This document shows, piece after piece, positions 18,512-27,829 of a stretch of DNA of 64,000 bases. The position numbers and the translations under genes were made by a program. Under the pieces are notes generated by a model, which worked only from the letters and a program-made list of their open reading frames with translations, did no database searches and was not told the origin of the DNA. The stretch comes from an uncultured Bacteroidales bacterium (GTDB lineage: Bacteria > Bacteroidota > Bacteroidia > Bacteroidales > UBA932): contig CALVDT010000097.1 of the NCBI GenBank assembly GCA_944326385.1, positions 1 to 64,000 of the forward strand. Direction: 5' to 3'. Each line of letters begins with the position of its first letter. Positions within the stretch are counted from its first letter, which is position 1.

Positions 18512-19066
18512 TTATTGTAATCTGTTCTTGTATCTTTCCTTCCGTGCCGACAGCAGATCATTGACCTGTTCCAGAGGCGAAGAGGTGACCGCTATCTTGC
18601 CGGAACGGACGAACTGTCTGACACAATGTATCTTGTCCAGTTCCTGATAAAGGGAATTTATCGCCGTACTGGACCCGGCCAGCTCCACCACCAGATATTC
18701 CGGCGTGACCTCCACGATATGGGTGTTGTATCCGCGCAGCAGCCTGCTCGTGTCCTCCCAGTTCTGGAATTCGTCAGTCGATATCTTGAACATGGCGATC
18801 TCGCTCTGGAAAATCTCGTCATCCGTATAGCAGGAAGCGTTGATCACATCCATTTTCTTGTTTATCTGCTTGAGTATCTTGTCGATATTCCGGGCAGTGG
18901 TCTTGCAGCTTATGGTGAATTTGTGCACATTCTTCATGGACGATGCAGATACGTTCAGACTTTCTATATTCACCTGCAGGCGTGTAAAGACGGCCGCCAC
19001 CTGATTCAGTATCCCCGAGAAATTCTCGGAATGCACTATTATCGTATATAATGTATTATCTTCCAT
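18512..19066 (-). CDS. ilvN: Acetolactate synthase small (regulatory) subunit
   Basis: A 184-residue partner of IlvB that activates the enzyme and confers end-product feedback. An N-terminal ACT domain is evident (LYTIIVHSENFSGILNQVA then VNIESLNVS) and a second ACT-like half follows (FKISTDEFQ.., VVELAGSS). It starts 4 nt after the ilvB stop, consistent with stoichiometric, coupled translation. Length is in the usual 160-190 range. Confidence 0.95.
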   Translation of the reverse strand: MEDNTLYTIIVHSENFSGILNQVAAVFTRLQVNIESLNVSASSMKNVHKFTISCKTTARNIDKILKQINKKMDVINASCYTDDEIFQSEIAMFKISTDEFQNWEDTSRLLRGYNTHIVEVTPEYLVVELAGSSTAINSLYQELDKIHCVRQFVRSGKIAVTSSPLEQVNDLLSARKERYKNRLQ

Positions 19067-19070
19067 AATC

Positions 19071-20771
19071 TCAACATTCCATCAGCATATTGTCAATCGG
19101 ATTCCCCGGAGGGGTCATCGGCATCACATTACCCTCTTCAGCCACACAGGCTTCCAGCAGGAACGGGCCGTCGGTCTGCAGCATCTCCTTCACTGCATCC
19201 GCCAGATCCTGCCTGTCAATCACCCTTCGGGACGGGATGCCGTATGCAGAGGCAAGCACCTGGAAATCCGGGTTTGCCAGATGGGTGAAAGCATAACGGC
19301 GGTTGAAGAAAAGCTGCTGCCATTGGCGGACATTCCCCAGATAGCTGTTGTTCAGGAGAATCATCTTGACAGGAACCCTGTGTTCCATGATGGTCCCGAA
19401 CTCCTCCACGGTCATCTGCAGGCCGCCGTCGCCCATGAAGACACATACGGTCCTGTCAGGACGGGCAAATGCAGCCCCGATTCCGGCAGGGATGGCGTAA
19501 CCCATGGTCCCCATTCCCCCGGAGGTGATTATGCTCTTTTTTTCAGTGAACTTGAAATACCGGGCAGCCATCATCTGGTTCTGTCCGACATCGGTCACAA
19601 GAATCGCCTTGTGTCCTGTGGCCTCGCTGACCGCATCCACCACTTCCCCCATGTTCAACGGTCCTGTCCCGGGATACAGCTCTTTCCTGATAACCCTGTC
19701 GTACTCTTCGTCCCGGTACGGTCTGAAACTGTCAATCCATTCAGACCTGTCCGTCTTCACAAGCCTTTCGGTAAGCATTGCAAGAGTCTTCCTGCAGTTT
19801 CCGAGCACAGGGATATCCACAGGGACGTTCTTGCCGAGTTCGGACTGGTCGATATCCAGATGGATGACCTTGGCCTGCCGCGCATATGTGGCCAGATCGC
19901 CTGTCACCCTGTCATCGAATCTCATTCCGACGGCTATGAGTACGTCGCATTCATTGGTCTTGACATTGTTGCAGTAATTCCCGTGCATCCCGAGCATTCC
20001 CATATTCAGAGGATGGTCCGACGGCATGGCTGAAAGCCCGAGCAAGGTACACCCGAACGGAAGATTCCCTTTTTCCACGAAACTGCGGAACTCCTCATGG
20101 GCCCAGCCGAGCTCTATACCCTGTCCGGCAAGGACAAACGGTCTCTTTGCGGCATTGATGGCGGCTGCAGCTTCCCTGATACGCGTAATGTCCACTTCGG
20201 GATCGTCATCGTAGCTGCGGATATAATTCACCTTTTCAGGAGTGTAGACTGTCATTCCGACCTGGGCATTCTTGGTGATGCTGAGCACCACGGGTCCGGG
20301 ACGGCCGCTGCGGGCGATGAAGAAAGCCCTGGCTACAGCCCAGCCTATCTCATCCGGGGAACTGATCTGGTAGCTCCATTTGCATATCGGCTGGGTCACG
20401 CAAGTGAAATCCACCTCCTGGAAAGCGTCTGTCCCTATCATTTCTTTCGATATCTGGCCTGCCATGACCACCAGCGGCGTACTGTCCAGCATGGCATCGG
20501 CTATGCCTGTAAGCGTATTTGTAGCCCCCGGTCCTCCGGTCACCATGCAGACCCCCGTCTTCCCTGACGCCCTTGCAAAACCTTCCGCAGCATGTGCAGC
20601 GCCTTGCTCATGACGGACCAGGATGTGGTTTATCTCGTCCAGATGATCCATCAGCGCGTCATAGACAGGCATGATCGCCCCGCCCGGATAGCCGAAGACG
20701 GTCTGGACGCCTTCCTGTATCAGTGCCCGCATAAGTGCTTCCGAGCCTGTTATCTGTTCATTTCCGTTCAT
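19071..20771 (-). CDS. ilvB: Acetolactate synthase large (catalytic) subunit
   Basis: ThDP- and FAD-dependent enzyme that condenses pyruvate with pyruvate or 2-oxobutanoate, the first common step of Val/Leu and Ile synthesis. The 566-residue chain shows the catalytic glutamate E55 (LVRHEQGAAH) and GYPGGAIMPVYDAL upstream of it. The ThDP-binding motif GDGGLQMTVEEF through NNSYLGNV lies near 443-470. It is second in the ilvDBNC operon. Confidence 0.97.
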   Translation of the reverse strand: MNGNEQITGSEALMRALIQEGVQTVFGYPGGAIMPVYDALMDHLDEINHILVRHEQGAAHAAEGFARASGKTGVCMVTGGPGATNTLTGIADAMLDSTPLVVMAGQISKEMIGTDAFQEVDFTCVTQPICKWSYQISSPDEIGWAVARAFFIARSGRPGPVVLSITKNAQVGMTVYTPEKVNYIRSYDDDPEVDITRIREAAAAINAAKRPFVLAGQGIELGWAHEEFRSFVEKGNLPFGCTLLGLSAMPSDHPLNMGMLGMHGNYCNNVKTNECDVLIAVGMRFDDRVTGDLATYARQAKVIHLDIDQSELGKNVPVDIPVLGNCRKTLAMLTERLVKTDRSEWIDSFRPYRDEEYDRVIRKELYPGTGPLNMGEVVDAVSEATGHKAILVTDVGQNQMMAARYFKFTEKKSIITSGGMGTMGYAIPAGIGAAFARPDRTVCVFMGDGGLQMTVEEFGTIMEHRVPVKMILLNNSYLGNVRQWQQLFFNRRYAFTHLANPDFQVLASAYGIPSRRVIDRQDLADAVKEMLQTDGPFLLEACVAEEGNVMPMTPPGNPIDNMLMEC

Positions 20772-20835
20772 ATCTGTTTCAGTCCGTTTTTGGGGAGACT
20801 TGAATGGTCATCCTCCTGTTTTCATTTATCACCCG

Positions 20836-22662
20836 TCAGTCCACTATCCTGACAGCGCCCTTGTCGGCGGAGGATACGAGTTTCGAATAGGCTTTGAGGG
20901 CTTTCGACACCGACCTCAGCCTTGAATGCGGGGTAAACGCCTTGTCTCCCCTCTTCGTTTCTTCAGCCCGCCTTGCCGCAAACTCCTCTTCAGAGACTTC
21001 AGCCTCGATGGATCTTGAATTGATGTCTATGACTATCATGTCTCCGTCCCTGAGCAGACCGACGTTTCCTCCCGAGGCTGCTTCCGGTGAAATATGTCCG
21101 ATCGACAGGCCGGATGTGCCTCCGCTGAAACGGCCGTCCGTAATCAGGGCGCATTCCTTGCCGAGATGGCGGCTCTTGATGTATGAAGTCGGGTACAGCA
21201 TTTCCTGCATCCCCGGACCTCCTTTCGGACCCTCGTATGTGATCACGACCACATCTCCGGACTTGACTTCGCCGCCGAGGATGCCGTCGCTGGCTTCTTC
21301 CTGGGATTCAAACACTTTCGCAGGTCCTCCGAACTTCAATATGCTTTCATCCACCCCTGCCGTCTTGACTATGCATCCGTCCTTGGCGATGTTCCCGTAC
21401 AGCACGGCAAGCCCTCCGTCCGACGAATAGGCATGGGCCACATCCCTGATACAGCCGGAGGCCCTGTCGGTATCGAGATCCGGATAGATGTCGGTACACT
21501 CCCCGAGCCTGACAGTCCTGGTCCACGACGGTGCGGCAAGATACTTCTTCTTTGCGGAAGGAGCAGTCGAGGCTCTCATGATGTCGTTCGCATCTATGGC
21601 CTCGGCAAGAGTAGCGCAGTCGACCCTGGAGACAGACGTATCTATGAAGCCTCCGCGGTCAAGCTCTCCGAGGATACCCATGATACCTCCGGCCCTGTTC
21701 ACATCCTGGATATGGTAGCTGCTGTTCGGAGCGACCTTGCAGAGTACCGGAATCCTGCGCGAAAGGGCATCTATGTCCTTCATCCTGAAATCGACTCCGG
21801 CCTCATGCGCTATCGCAAGCAGGTGAAGCACCGTGTTCGTGGAGCCGCCCATGGCTATATCCAGCGACATGGCGTTCATGAAAGCCGCCCTTGTCGCGAT
21901 GGAGCGGGGAAGCACGGACTCGTCATCATCGAAGTAATATGCCATGGTGTTCCTGACAATAAGGTCGGCGCCGCGCAAGAACAGGGCTTTCCTCTCCGCA
22001 TGTGTCGCGAGCAGGGTGCCGTTGCCGACCGGGGCCAGACCGAGAGCTTCGGACAGGCAGTTCATCGAGTTCGCAGTGAACATGCCCGAACAGCAGCCGC
22101 AGGTAGGGCATCCCATACGTTCAAGGGCGGCGAGTTCCTCATCGGGAACCGTATCGTCCGCCCCCTTCACCATGATATCTATAAGGTCATAGTCCTTGCC
22201 GCCTACTCTTCCGGCCTCCATAGGGCCGCCTGACACGAAAACAGCAGGTATATTCAGCCTCATGGCGGCCATCAGCATCCCCGGAGTGACCTTGTCGCAG
22301 TTCGAGATGCATATCATGGCATCTGCACAATGCGCATTGCACATGTACTCCACGCTGTCGGCTATGAGATCCCTTGACGGAAGCGAATACAGCATCCCGT
22401 CATGCCCCATGGCAATACCGTCATCTATGGCTATGGTGTCGAATTCGGCTGCAAAACAGCCTTGTTCTTCTATCCGTTTCCTGATCTCCTGTCCGATTTC
22501 ATGCAGATGGACATGTCCGGGGACAAACTGGGTAAATGAATTGACTATGGCAATGACCGGCTTGCCGATCTGCTCCTCTTTCATGCCGTTGGCTCTCCAG
22601 AGTCCGCGGGCTCCGGCCATCTTCCTGCCGGAAGTGCTTCTGCTGCTTCTGAGTTCTTTCAT
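20836..22662 (-). CDS. ilvD: Dihydroxy-acid dehydratase
   Basis: Iron-sulfur enzyme that dehydrates dihydroxy-isovalerate and -methylvalerate to the 2-keto acids. The 608-residue chain contains cluster cysteines in [12 protein letters not shown] and [20 protein letters not shown] and the late [14 protein letters not shown] signature. It is the first structural gene of ilvDBNC. Its ATG lies only 11 nt after the U-run of an intrinsic terminator and 82 nt after an Ile/Val/Leu-rich leader ORF, so its expression is very likely controlled by attenuation. Confidence 0.97.
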   Translation of the reverse strand: MKELRSSRSTSGRKMAGARGLWRANGMKEEQIGKPVIAIVNSFTQFVPGHVHLHEIGQEIRKRIEEQGCFAAEFDTIAIDDGIAMGHDGMLYSLPSRDLIADSVEYMCNAHCADAMICISNCDKVTPGMLMAAMRLNIPAVFVSGGPMEAGRVGGKDYDLIDIMVKGADDTVPDEELAALERMGCPTCGCCSGMFTANSMNCLSEALGLAPVGNGTLLATHAERKALFLRGADLIVRNTMAYYFDDDESVLPRSIATRAAFMNAMSLDIAMGGSTNTVLHLLAIAHEAGVDFRMKDIDALSRRIPVLCKVAPNSSYHIQDVNRAGGIMGILGELDRGGFIDTSVSRVDCATLAEAIDANDIMRASTAPSAKKKYLAAPSWTRTVRLGECTDIYPDLDTDRASGCIRDVAHAYSSDGGLAVLYGNIAKDGCIVKTAGVDESILKFGGPAKVFESQEEASDGILGGEVKSGDVVVITYEGPKGGPGMQEMLYPTSYIKSRHLGKECALITDGRFSGGTSGLSIGHISPEAASGGNVGLLRDGDMIVIDINSRSIEAEVSEEEFAARRAEETKRGDKAFTPHSRLRSVSKALKAYSKLVSSADKGAVRIVD

Positions 22663-22673
22663 AAAATCACATC

Positions 22674-22712
22674 AAAAAACGCTTGCCTGCGGAATCCGTT
22701 CGCAGGCAAGCG
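22674..22712 (-). terminator. Intrinsic terminator (attenuator) before ilvD
   Basis: A perfect 12-bp stem, CGCTTGCCTGCG (22701-22712 on the minus strand) with its complement (22680-22691), has a 9-nt loop and is followed by six T residues (22674-22679). It lies between the leader ORF and the ilvD ATG. Confidence 0.88.
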
Positions 22713-22744
22713 CATCAATATATACCTGTAGGATTCCCCCGGAA

Positions 22745-22825
22745 TTACGGAACAATAATGGAGATGACCACGACGACCACCACCAATAGGCTGATAATAA
22801 TGGAAATGTTCCCGTTCAAAATCAT
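22745..22825 (-). CDS. Ile/Leu/Val-rich leader peptide of the ilv operon
   Basis: A 26-codon ORF starting about 25 nt after the predicted transcription start. Eighteen of its 26 residues are branched-chain: eight Ile, seven Val and three Leu, including six consecutive Val codons (residues 15-20). It reads MILNGNISIIISLL and then the Val run, ending IVP. Its stop lies 32 nt before the terminator stem. By analogy with enterobacterial ilv leaders, a ribosome stalled on these codons when charged tRNA is scarce should prevent termination. GGAATCC just after the stop (plus 22731-22737) is complementary to GGATTCC in the terminator loop (22691-22697). That pairing would form a pseudoknot rather than a simple antiterminator, so the switch geometry is unresolved. 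Confidence 0.85.
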   Translation of the reverse strand: MILNGNISIIISLLVVVVVVISIIVP

Positions 22826-22856
22826 ACCTGAGGAATCTTTTGTGTTTCTCGGATGT

Positions 22857-22864
22857 CAAAAATA
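22857..22864 (-). promoter_or_regulatory. -7 element of the ilv operon promoter
   Basis: TATTTTTG on the minus strand fits TAnnTTTG, 31 nt upstream of the leader ATG. The best -33 candidate, ATTG at 22887-22890, has a 22-nt spacer, longer than the usual 19. Confidence 0.55.
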
Positions 22865-22938
22865 CAAAAAATATTGATTGCCCGTACAATTTATTCCTGT
22901 TTTTTGGGAATTGTCCTGACCGGACGGCATGAAAGGCC

Positions 22939-24009
22939 TCAATCCTGCAATACCGCACGGGCGATATAATCACCTGTCTCCTCGGTCCCGTACCGGCTGT
23001 CAGGGATAATGTCAGGGGTGCAGACACCTTCGGCTATGGCCTTTTCACATGCCTTCCTCACTGCCGCGCCTTCCTCGACAGCACCGAATGCGTCTTCAAG
23101 CATCATTGCAGCCGACAGGACGGTCGCCACCGGATTTGCGATATTCTTTCCTGCCCCCTGAGGGAATGAACCGTGGATAGGCTCGTAAAGGCTTCTTTCC
23201 GCTCCCGATGATGCCGAAGGGAGGAGTCCAATCGAGCCGTTGATGACACCGGCCAGGTCGCTCAGGATATCCCCGAACATGTTTTCGGTCAGAATCACAT
23301 CGAAATCCCGGGGATTCGAGACCATCTTCATGGCGGCATTGTCCACAAACAGGAAGTCCAGCTGCATGTCGGCGTACTTCCGTTCATGCAGGGCCTTCAC
23401 CGTCTCCCGCCACAGACGGGAGGTGGCCAGAACATTGGCCTTGTCCACGAGGGTCACGCGGCCGCGTCTTCTGGCAGCATAGGCAAAAGCCACATCGGCC
23501 ACCCTTTCTATTTCAGCCCTGGAATATACGCATGTATCGAAAGCTTTGTCTCCTGCTTCATTCCGTCCGCGGGGCTCCCCGAAATACATTCCTCCCGTAA
23601 GCTCCCTGACCACAATGAAATCCGCCCCGTCCACTATGCTGTCCTTCAGCGGGGATGCCGACAGCAGTGACGGATACGGCTTGACCGGACGTATGTTGGC
23701 AAACAGGCCCAAGGCCTTGCGCATGGCCAGCAGCCCTTGTTCCGGGCGGACCTTGGCCTTTGGATCATTGTCATATTTCGGATCACCTATGGCACCGAAC
23801 AGGACAGAATCAGAAGTCATGCAGATCTCATGCGTACTGTCAGGATAAGGATTCCCTGTCCTGTCAATGGCACAGGCACCGACATCGGCATATCTGTACT
23901 CGAATGTGTGCGAATATCTCGCGGCTACGGCATCCAGAACCTTTACTGCCTGTCTGATTATCTCCGGGCCGATGCCGTCACCCGGGAGTACGGCTATTGT
24001 CTTTTTCAT
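22939..24009 (-). CDS. leuB: 3-isopropylmalate dehydrogenase
   Basis: NAD-dependent oxidative decarboxylation of 3-isopropylmalate to the leucine keto acid. The 356-residue chain opens with the family signature IAVLPGDGIGPEI and contains RELTGGMYFGEPRG and NMFGDILSDLAGVINGSIGLLPSAS. It is the last gene of leuACDB, 11 nt after leuD. About 75 nt separate its stop from the ilv promoter region; no terminator with a U-run is obvious there. Confidence 0.97.
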   Translation of the reverse strand: MKKTIAVLPGDGIGPEIIRQAVKVLDAVAARYSHTFEYRYADVGACAIDRTGNPYPDSTHEICMTSDSVLFGAIGDPKYDNDPKAKVRPEQGLLAMRKALGLFANIRPVKPYPSLLSASPLKDSIVDGADFIVVRELTGGMYFGEPRGRNEAGDKAFDTCVYSRAEIERVADVAFAYAARRRGRVTLVDKANVLATSRLWRETVKALHERKYADMQLDFLFVDNAAMKMVSNPRDFDVILTENMFGDILSDLAGVINGSIGLLPSASSGAERSLYEPIHGSFPQGAGKNIANPVATVLSAAMMLEDAFGAVEEGAAVRKACEKAIAEGVCTPDIIPDSRYGTEETGDYIARAVLQD

Positions 24010-24020
24010 GTTATTGTCCT

Positions 24021-24602
24021 TTAATTCCGGTGCGTTGCTTCATACCTCAGTATGGAATCCTTGTCGGCAAGCAGATAGTCTATGTCCGAATAACCTTTCA
24101 TCAGGCATTCCTTCTTGTATCCGTTTATCCCGAACCCGGCTTCACCGACTCCGGGCACGGAGAGAGTCTGTGCCCCGAGGTCTATCCTGACCACTGTCCC
24201 GGGGGCAGTCTTCAGCACGGTGGTAAGTCTGGCGAGGTATTCCTCGGTGACCTGGACAGGCAGCAGACAGTTGTTCAGTGCGTTGTTCCTGAATATGTCA
24301 GCGAATGAAGATGAGACCACTGCCCTGATTCCCGCATCGTGGAGCGCCCAAGCGGCATGTTCACGGCTTGAACCGCAACCGAAATTGTTGCCTGCGACCA
24401 GTATGACTCCTTTCTGACCTTCAAGAGGATGTCCGGCTACCGGTGTCCCGTCAGCCTTGAACCGCCAGTCATAGAAAAGCTTCTCCCCGAAACCCTCTCT
24501 CGACGTGGTCTTGAGAAAACGGGCCGGGATGATCTGGTCCGTATCGATATTGTCCACAGGAACCAGAATGGCGGTCGATTCTATTATATCTATTTTTTCC
24601 AT
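24021..24602 (-). CDS. leuD: 3-isopropylmalate dehydratase small subunit
   Basis: Swivel-domain subunit that pairs with LeuC to isomerise 2- to 3-isopropylmalate. The 193-residue protein has VDNIDTDQIIPARFLK near the N-terminus and the NFGCGSSREHAAWAL active-site segment. It lies 46 nt after leuC in leuACDB. Confidence 0.97.
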   Translation of the reverse strand: MEKIDIIESTAILVPVDNIDTDQIIPARFLKTTSREGFGEKLFYDWRFKADGTPVAGHPLEGQKGVILVAGNNFGCGSSREHAAWALHDAGIRAVVSSSFADIFRNNALNNCLLPVQVTEEYLARLTTVLKTAPGTVVRIDLGAQTLSVPGVGEAGFGINGYKKECLMKGYSDIDYLLADKDSILRYEATHRN

Positions 24603-24648
24603 GCAATATTAAATCCAAAATCAGTTAATCAGATCTTCACACCTTCGT

Positions 24649-26037
24649 TCAGATGACGGAAGGGACTCCTATCCGTCCTGTTACGGCAGCCTCTGCAGCA
24701 ACGAGAGGACCGGCAAGAATGGTACGGGCTCCGTAGCCCTGACGGCCTTCGAAATTCCTGTTAGACGTGGAAACCGCATATTTCCCTGCCGGGATCTTGT
24801 CCGCATTCATGGCCAGGCAGGCTGAACATCCGGGCTGGCGGATCTCGAAGCCGGCAGCCCGCAGCGCATCGCCAATGCCTTCAGACTCTATCTTCGCCTC
24901 GACCTCCTTTGAACCGGGAACCAGCCAGACAATCACGTCGTCAGCCTTCTTCCTGCCGTTCACGGCTTTTGCGAATACACGGAAATCTTCTATCCTGCCG
25001 TTCGTGCAGGAGCCGACGAAGACATAGTCTATCTTCTTTCCCGCCATCTGTTCCCCTCTGCGGAATCCCATGTAAGCCATGGCCTTGTCGAAAGTGGCCT
25101 CGTCACAACCTGCAGCACTGTCAGGAATGACTCCGTCCACGGGCACGCCCATACCGGGATTGGTCCCGTATGTCACCATAGGGCGGATGTCGGCCGCATC
25201 GAACTCATATTCCTTGTCGAAGACGGCATCGGAATCCGTCTTCAGGGTCTTCCACTTGGCCACACTCGCGTCGAAGGCTTCCCCTGACGGGGCGAATCTC
25301 CGGCCCTTGATGTAGCGGAACGTGGTCTCGTCAGGTGCTACGATCCCTCCTTTGGCACCCATCTCTATGCTCATGTTGCATACAGTCATCCTGCCCTCCA
25401 TGCTCATGTCCCGGAACACTTCACCGGCATATTCCACGAAATGCCCTGTACAGCCGTCCGTGCCAAGTCTGGAAATAATGTACAGAATCACATCCTTCGG
25501 GGTGACATTCACGGCAAGCTTTCCGTTCACTGTTATCCTGGCCTGTCTTGGCTTGGACTGGAGCAGGCACTGGACGGCCATCACCATCTCCACCTCGCTC
25601 GTGCCGATGCCGAACGCGATATTGCCGAATGCACCGTGGGTGGCGGTATGGCTGTCTCCGCAGACCACGGTCTGCCCGCAGAGCACTATCCCCTGCTCGG
25701 GGCCGACCACATGCACAATACCGTTCCCCGGGTCTCCGAGAGGGAAATACATTATGGAGTTCTCCGCAGTATTGACGGCAAGCTGCTCCACAGCCTTTCT
25801 TGACGATTCGTCAGCGATAGGCCTGTCCTGGCCGAGGGTCGGGACATTGTGGTCGCACGTGGCGAAGGTCTTCTCCGGGCGGAACACTTTCAGTCCCTTT
25901 GCCTTCAATGCACTGAAAGCCTGCGGGGAAGTCACCTCGTGGACCAGATGCCTGTCGATATACAGCACGTCAGGCCCGTCCGGAATATGTTTGACGACAT
26001 GGCTCTCCCATATCTTGTCGAAAAGAGTCTTTCCCAT
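24649..26037 (-). CDS. leuC: 3-isopropylmalate dehydratase large subunit
   Basis: Aconitase-family subunit carrying the [4Fe-4S] cluster. The 462-residue chain begins [15 protein letters not shown] at 26037, 2 nt after the leuA stop; the frame is open further upstream inside leuA, but that extension is not LeuC-like. Cluster cysteines are seen in FVGSCTNGR and [10 protein letters not shown], and [12 protein letters not shown] is the substrate-loop signature. Confidence 0.96.
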   Translation of the reverse strand: MGKTLFDKIWESHVVKHIPDGPDVLYIDRHLVHEVTSPQAFSALKAKGLKVFRPEKTFATCDHNVPTLGQDRPIADESSRKAVEQLAVNTAENSIMYFPLGDPGNGIVHVVGPEQGIVLCGQTVVCGDSHTATHGAFGNIAFGIGTSEVEMVMAVQCLLQSKPRQARITVNGKLAVNVTPKDVILYIISRLGTDGCTGHFVEYAGEVFRDMSMEGRMTVCNMSIEMGAKGGIVAPDETTFRYIKGRRFAPSGEAFDASVAKWKTLKTDSDAVFDKEYEFDAADIRPMVTYGTNPGMGVPVDGVIPDSAAGCDEATFDKAMAYMGFRRGEQMAGKKIDYVFVGSCTNGRIEDFRVFAKAVNGRKKADDVIVWLVPGSKEVEAKIESEGIGDALRAAGFEIRQPGCSACLAMNADKIPAGKYAVSTSNRNFEGRQGYGARTILAGPLVAAEAAVTGRIGVPSVI

Positions 26038-26039
26038 GG

Positions 26040-27536
26040 CTATATGATTTTCGATATTGCATTGACGTAAGCCTCGACAGAAGCTGTCACGATGTCCGTA
26101 TTGGCAGAGAAACCGTAATAGATGTTGCCTTTGTTCTCTATCTGGATATGCACCTTCCCGACGTCGTCGGTACCTCTTGTGATAGCCTGTACGAGATACT
26201 CTTCGAGGTTGATCTTCCGGTGGACAAGACTTCTCACTGCCTTGAAGGCGGCATCCACAGGGCCGTTCCCGCTCGAAGTGGCCACACATTCCTCCCCGTC
26301 TATCACGAGTTTCACAGTCGCCATCGGTATCGCGTTCTTTCCGCACACCACCTGCAGATATTTCAGATGCATGCGCTGCTTGAGCTTGTCCTGCGTGACT
26401 CCGGCTATGATATAAAGATCGGAATCGTTTATCTCCTTCTTGCAGTCAGCCAGTTTGAGGAACTTGTCGTAAGCCGAGTCCAGCTCCTCCTTGTTCATGT
26501 GTATCCCGAGTCTCTGGAGATGATGGTTCAGGGCGGCCCTCCCGCTGCGGGCGGTCAGCTCGATGGTCGAATCGTTCACTCCGACATCTACCGGGTCGAT
26601 GATCTCGTAGCTCTCCCTGTTCTTCAGCACACCGTCCTGGTGTATTCCGGATGAATGGGCAAAGGCGTTCCGTCCCACGATGGCCTTGTTAGGCTGCACA
26701 GGCATACGCATCAGTGTGGATACGGAATGGGATATCTTGTGGAAATGCTTCGACTCGATATCCGTGTAGACAGGTATGTCCTTGCGGCACTTTATGGCCA
26801 TCACGACTTCCTCCATGGCAGTGTTCCCTGCCCTTTCGCCCACACCGTTTACTGTGACCTCCACCTGACGCGCCCCATTCATGACACCCGAAAGGGTATT
26901 GGCTGTAGCCATCCCGAGATCATTATGGCAGTGAGTCGAAATGATGGCCTTGTCGATGTTCGGCACATTGTCGCAGAGGTACTTTATCTTGGCACCGTAC
27001 TCGCCCGGGAGGCAGTAGCCTGTAGTATCAGGGATATTGACTACCGTGGCCCCGGCCTTGATCACCGCCTCTATGACCCTGGCGAGGTATTCGTTTTCCG
27101 TACGGCCTGCGTCCTCGGCATAGAATTCCACGTCATCCACATACTTCCTTGCATATTTCACGGCTGCGACAGCCCTTTCGAGTATTTCCTCCCTGTTCGA
27201 GTTGAACTTGTATCTTATATGGTAGTCGGAGGTCCCGATTCCGGTATGAATCCTCTTTCTTCTGGCATAATGCAGGGCGTCGGCCGCCGAATCGATATCC
27301 TTCTCGACTGCTCTGGAAAGAGCGCAAATGGTAGATTCGGTCACGATCTTGGATATCTCCACGATGGATTTGAAATCCCCGGGACTTGAGATGGGGAATC
27401 CGCATTCTATTATATCCACCTTCATGGCTTCGAGCTGCTTGGCGAGCTCTATCTTCTCGATAGTGTTCAGCTGGCAGCCCGGGACCTGTTCGCCATCCCT
27501 GAGCGTTGTGTCAAAGACATAAAGTTTCTGATCCAT
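26040..27536 (-). CDS. leuA: 2-isopropylmalate synthase
   Basis: Committed step of leucine synthesis: acetyl-CoA plus 2-ketoisovalerate gives 2-isopropylmalate. The 498-residue long-form enzyme has the TIM-barrel motif [13 protein letters not shown] at the N-terminus, [14 protein letters not shown], and a C-terminal LeuA allosteric domain (about 360-498) where leucine normally binds. It is the first gene of leuACDB and is preceded by a leader ORF with leucine codons and a terminator, so it probably has both feedback and attenuation control. Confidence 0.97.
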   Translation of the reverse strand: MDQKLYVFDTTLRDGEQVPGCQLNTIEKIELAKQLEAMKVDIIECGFPISSPGDFKSIVEISKIVTESTICALSRAVEKDIDSAADALHYARRKRIHTGIGTSDYHIRYKFNSNREEILERAVAAVKYARKYVDDVEFYAEDAGRTENEYLARVIEAVIKAGATVVNIPDTTGYCLPGEYGAKIKYLCDNVPNIDKAIISTHCHNDLGMATANTLSGVMNGARQVEVTVNGVGERAGNTAMEEVVMAIKCRKDIPVYTDIESKHFHKISHSVSTLMRMPVQPNKAIVGRNAFAHSSGIHQDGVLKNRESYEIIDPVDVGVNDSTIELTARSGRAALNHHLQRLGIHMNKEELDSAYDKFLKLADCKKEINDSDLYIIAGVTQDKLKQRMHLKYLQVVCGKNAIPMATVKLVIDGEECVATSSGNGPVDAAFKAVRSLVHRKINLEEYLVQAITRGTDDVGKVHIQIENKGNIYYGFSANTDIVTASVEAYVNAISKII

Positions 27537-27574
27537 AATTTATCTTTTTAAGTTCGTATCCTGCACCTGGAATA

Positions 27575-27606
27575 AAGCAAAACCCCTGGAGGGAAACTCC
27601 AAGGGT
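27575..27606 (-). terminator. Intrinsic terminator (attenuator) before leuA
   Basis: On the minus strand ACCCTTGGAG pairs with CTCCAGGGGT (9 of 10) across a 5-nt loop, followed by a T-rich run. It lies 46 nt before the leuA ATG and 52 nt after the leader ORF stop. Confidence 0.78.
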
Positions 27607-27658
27607 CTATGTCCGGCTATAATATACACGACACGTCACGACAACCCGCAGAGTCCCT

Positions 27659-27712
27659 TCAACTGAAATCCTGCAATAGAGATAGTCGCAATATGCCGCT
27701 GTTTTTACTCAT
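27659..27712 (-). CDS. Leucine-containing leader peptide of the leu operon
   Basis: A 17-codon ORF, MSKNSGILRLSLLQDFS, about 20 nt after the predicted start of transcription. It has four Leu codons in six positions (TTG, CTA, CTA, TTG), preceded by Ile. Position, size and the terminator downstream match an attenuation leader sensing leucyl-tRNA. AAGGG at the leader stop can pair with CCCTT in the terminator's 5' arm, a possible antiterminator of at least 5 bp. A five-codon ORF (MNTRK) lies just upstream and may be incidental. Confidence 0.72.
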   Translation of the reverse strand: MSKNSGILRLSLLQDFS

Positions 27713-27731
27713 TTCCGTGTGTTCATCCTTA

Positions 27732-27739
27732 CAAATATA
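27732..27739 (-). promoter_or_regulatory. -7 element of the leu operon promoter
   Basis: TATATTTG on the minus strand matches TAnnTTTG, 19 nt upstream of the leader ATG. No clear -33 element at 19 nt was seen. Confidence 0.6.
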
Positions 27740-27829
27740 GGATTTTTTATTTGAAAATACCCTGTTTCCGTCAAAATCATGCAGAAAAATAATAGGTTGC
27801 CTTGAAAGAGAACCATAAAATTCAATATC

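Noticed and set aside
27582..27739. T-box riboswitch upstream of leuA or ilvD
   Set aside because: Both leaders are too short and lack a recognisable T-box sequence; leader ORFs rich in the cognate amino acids explain the regions.
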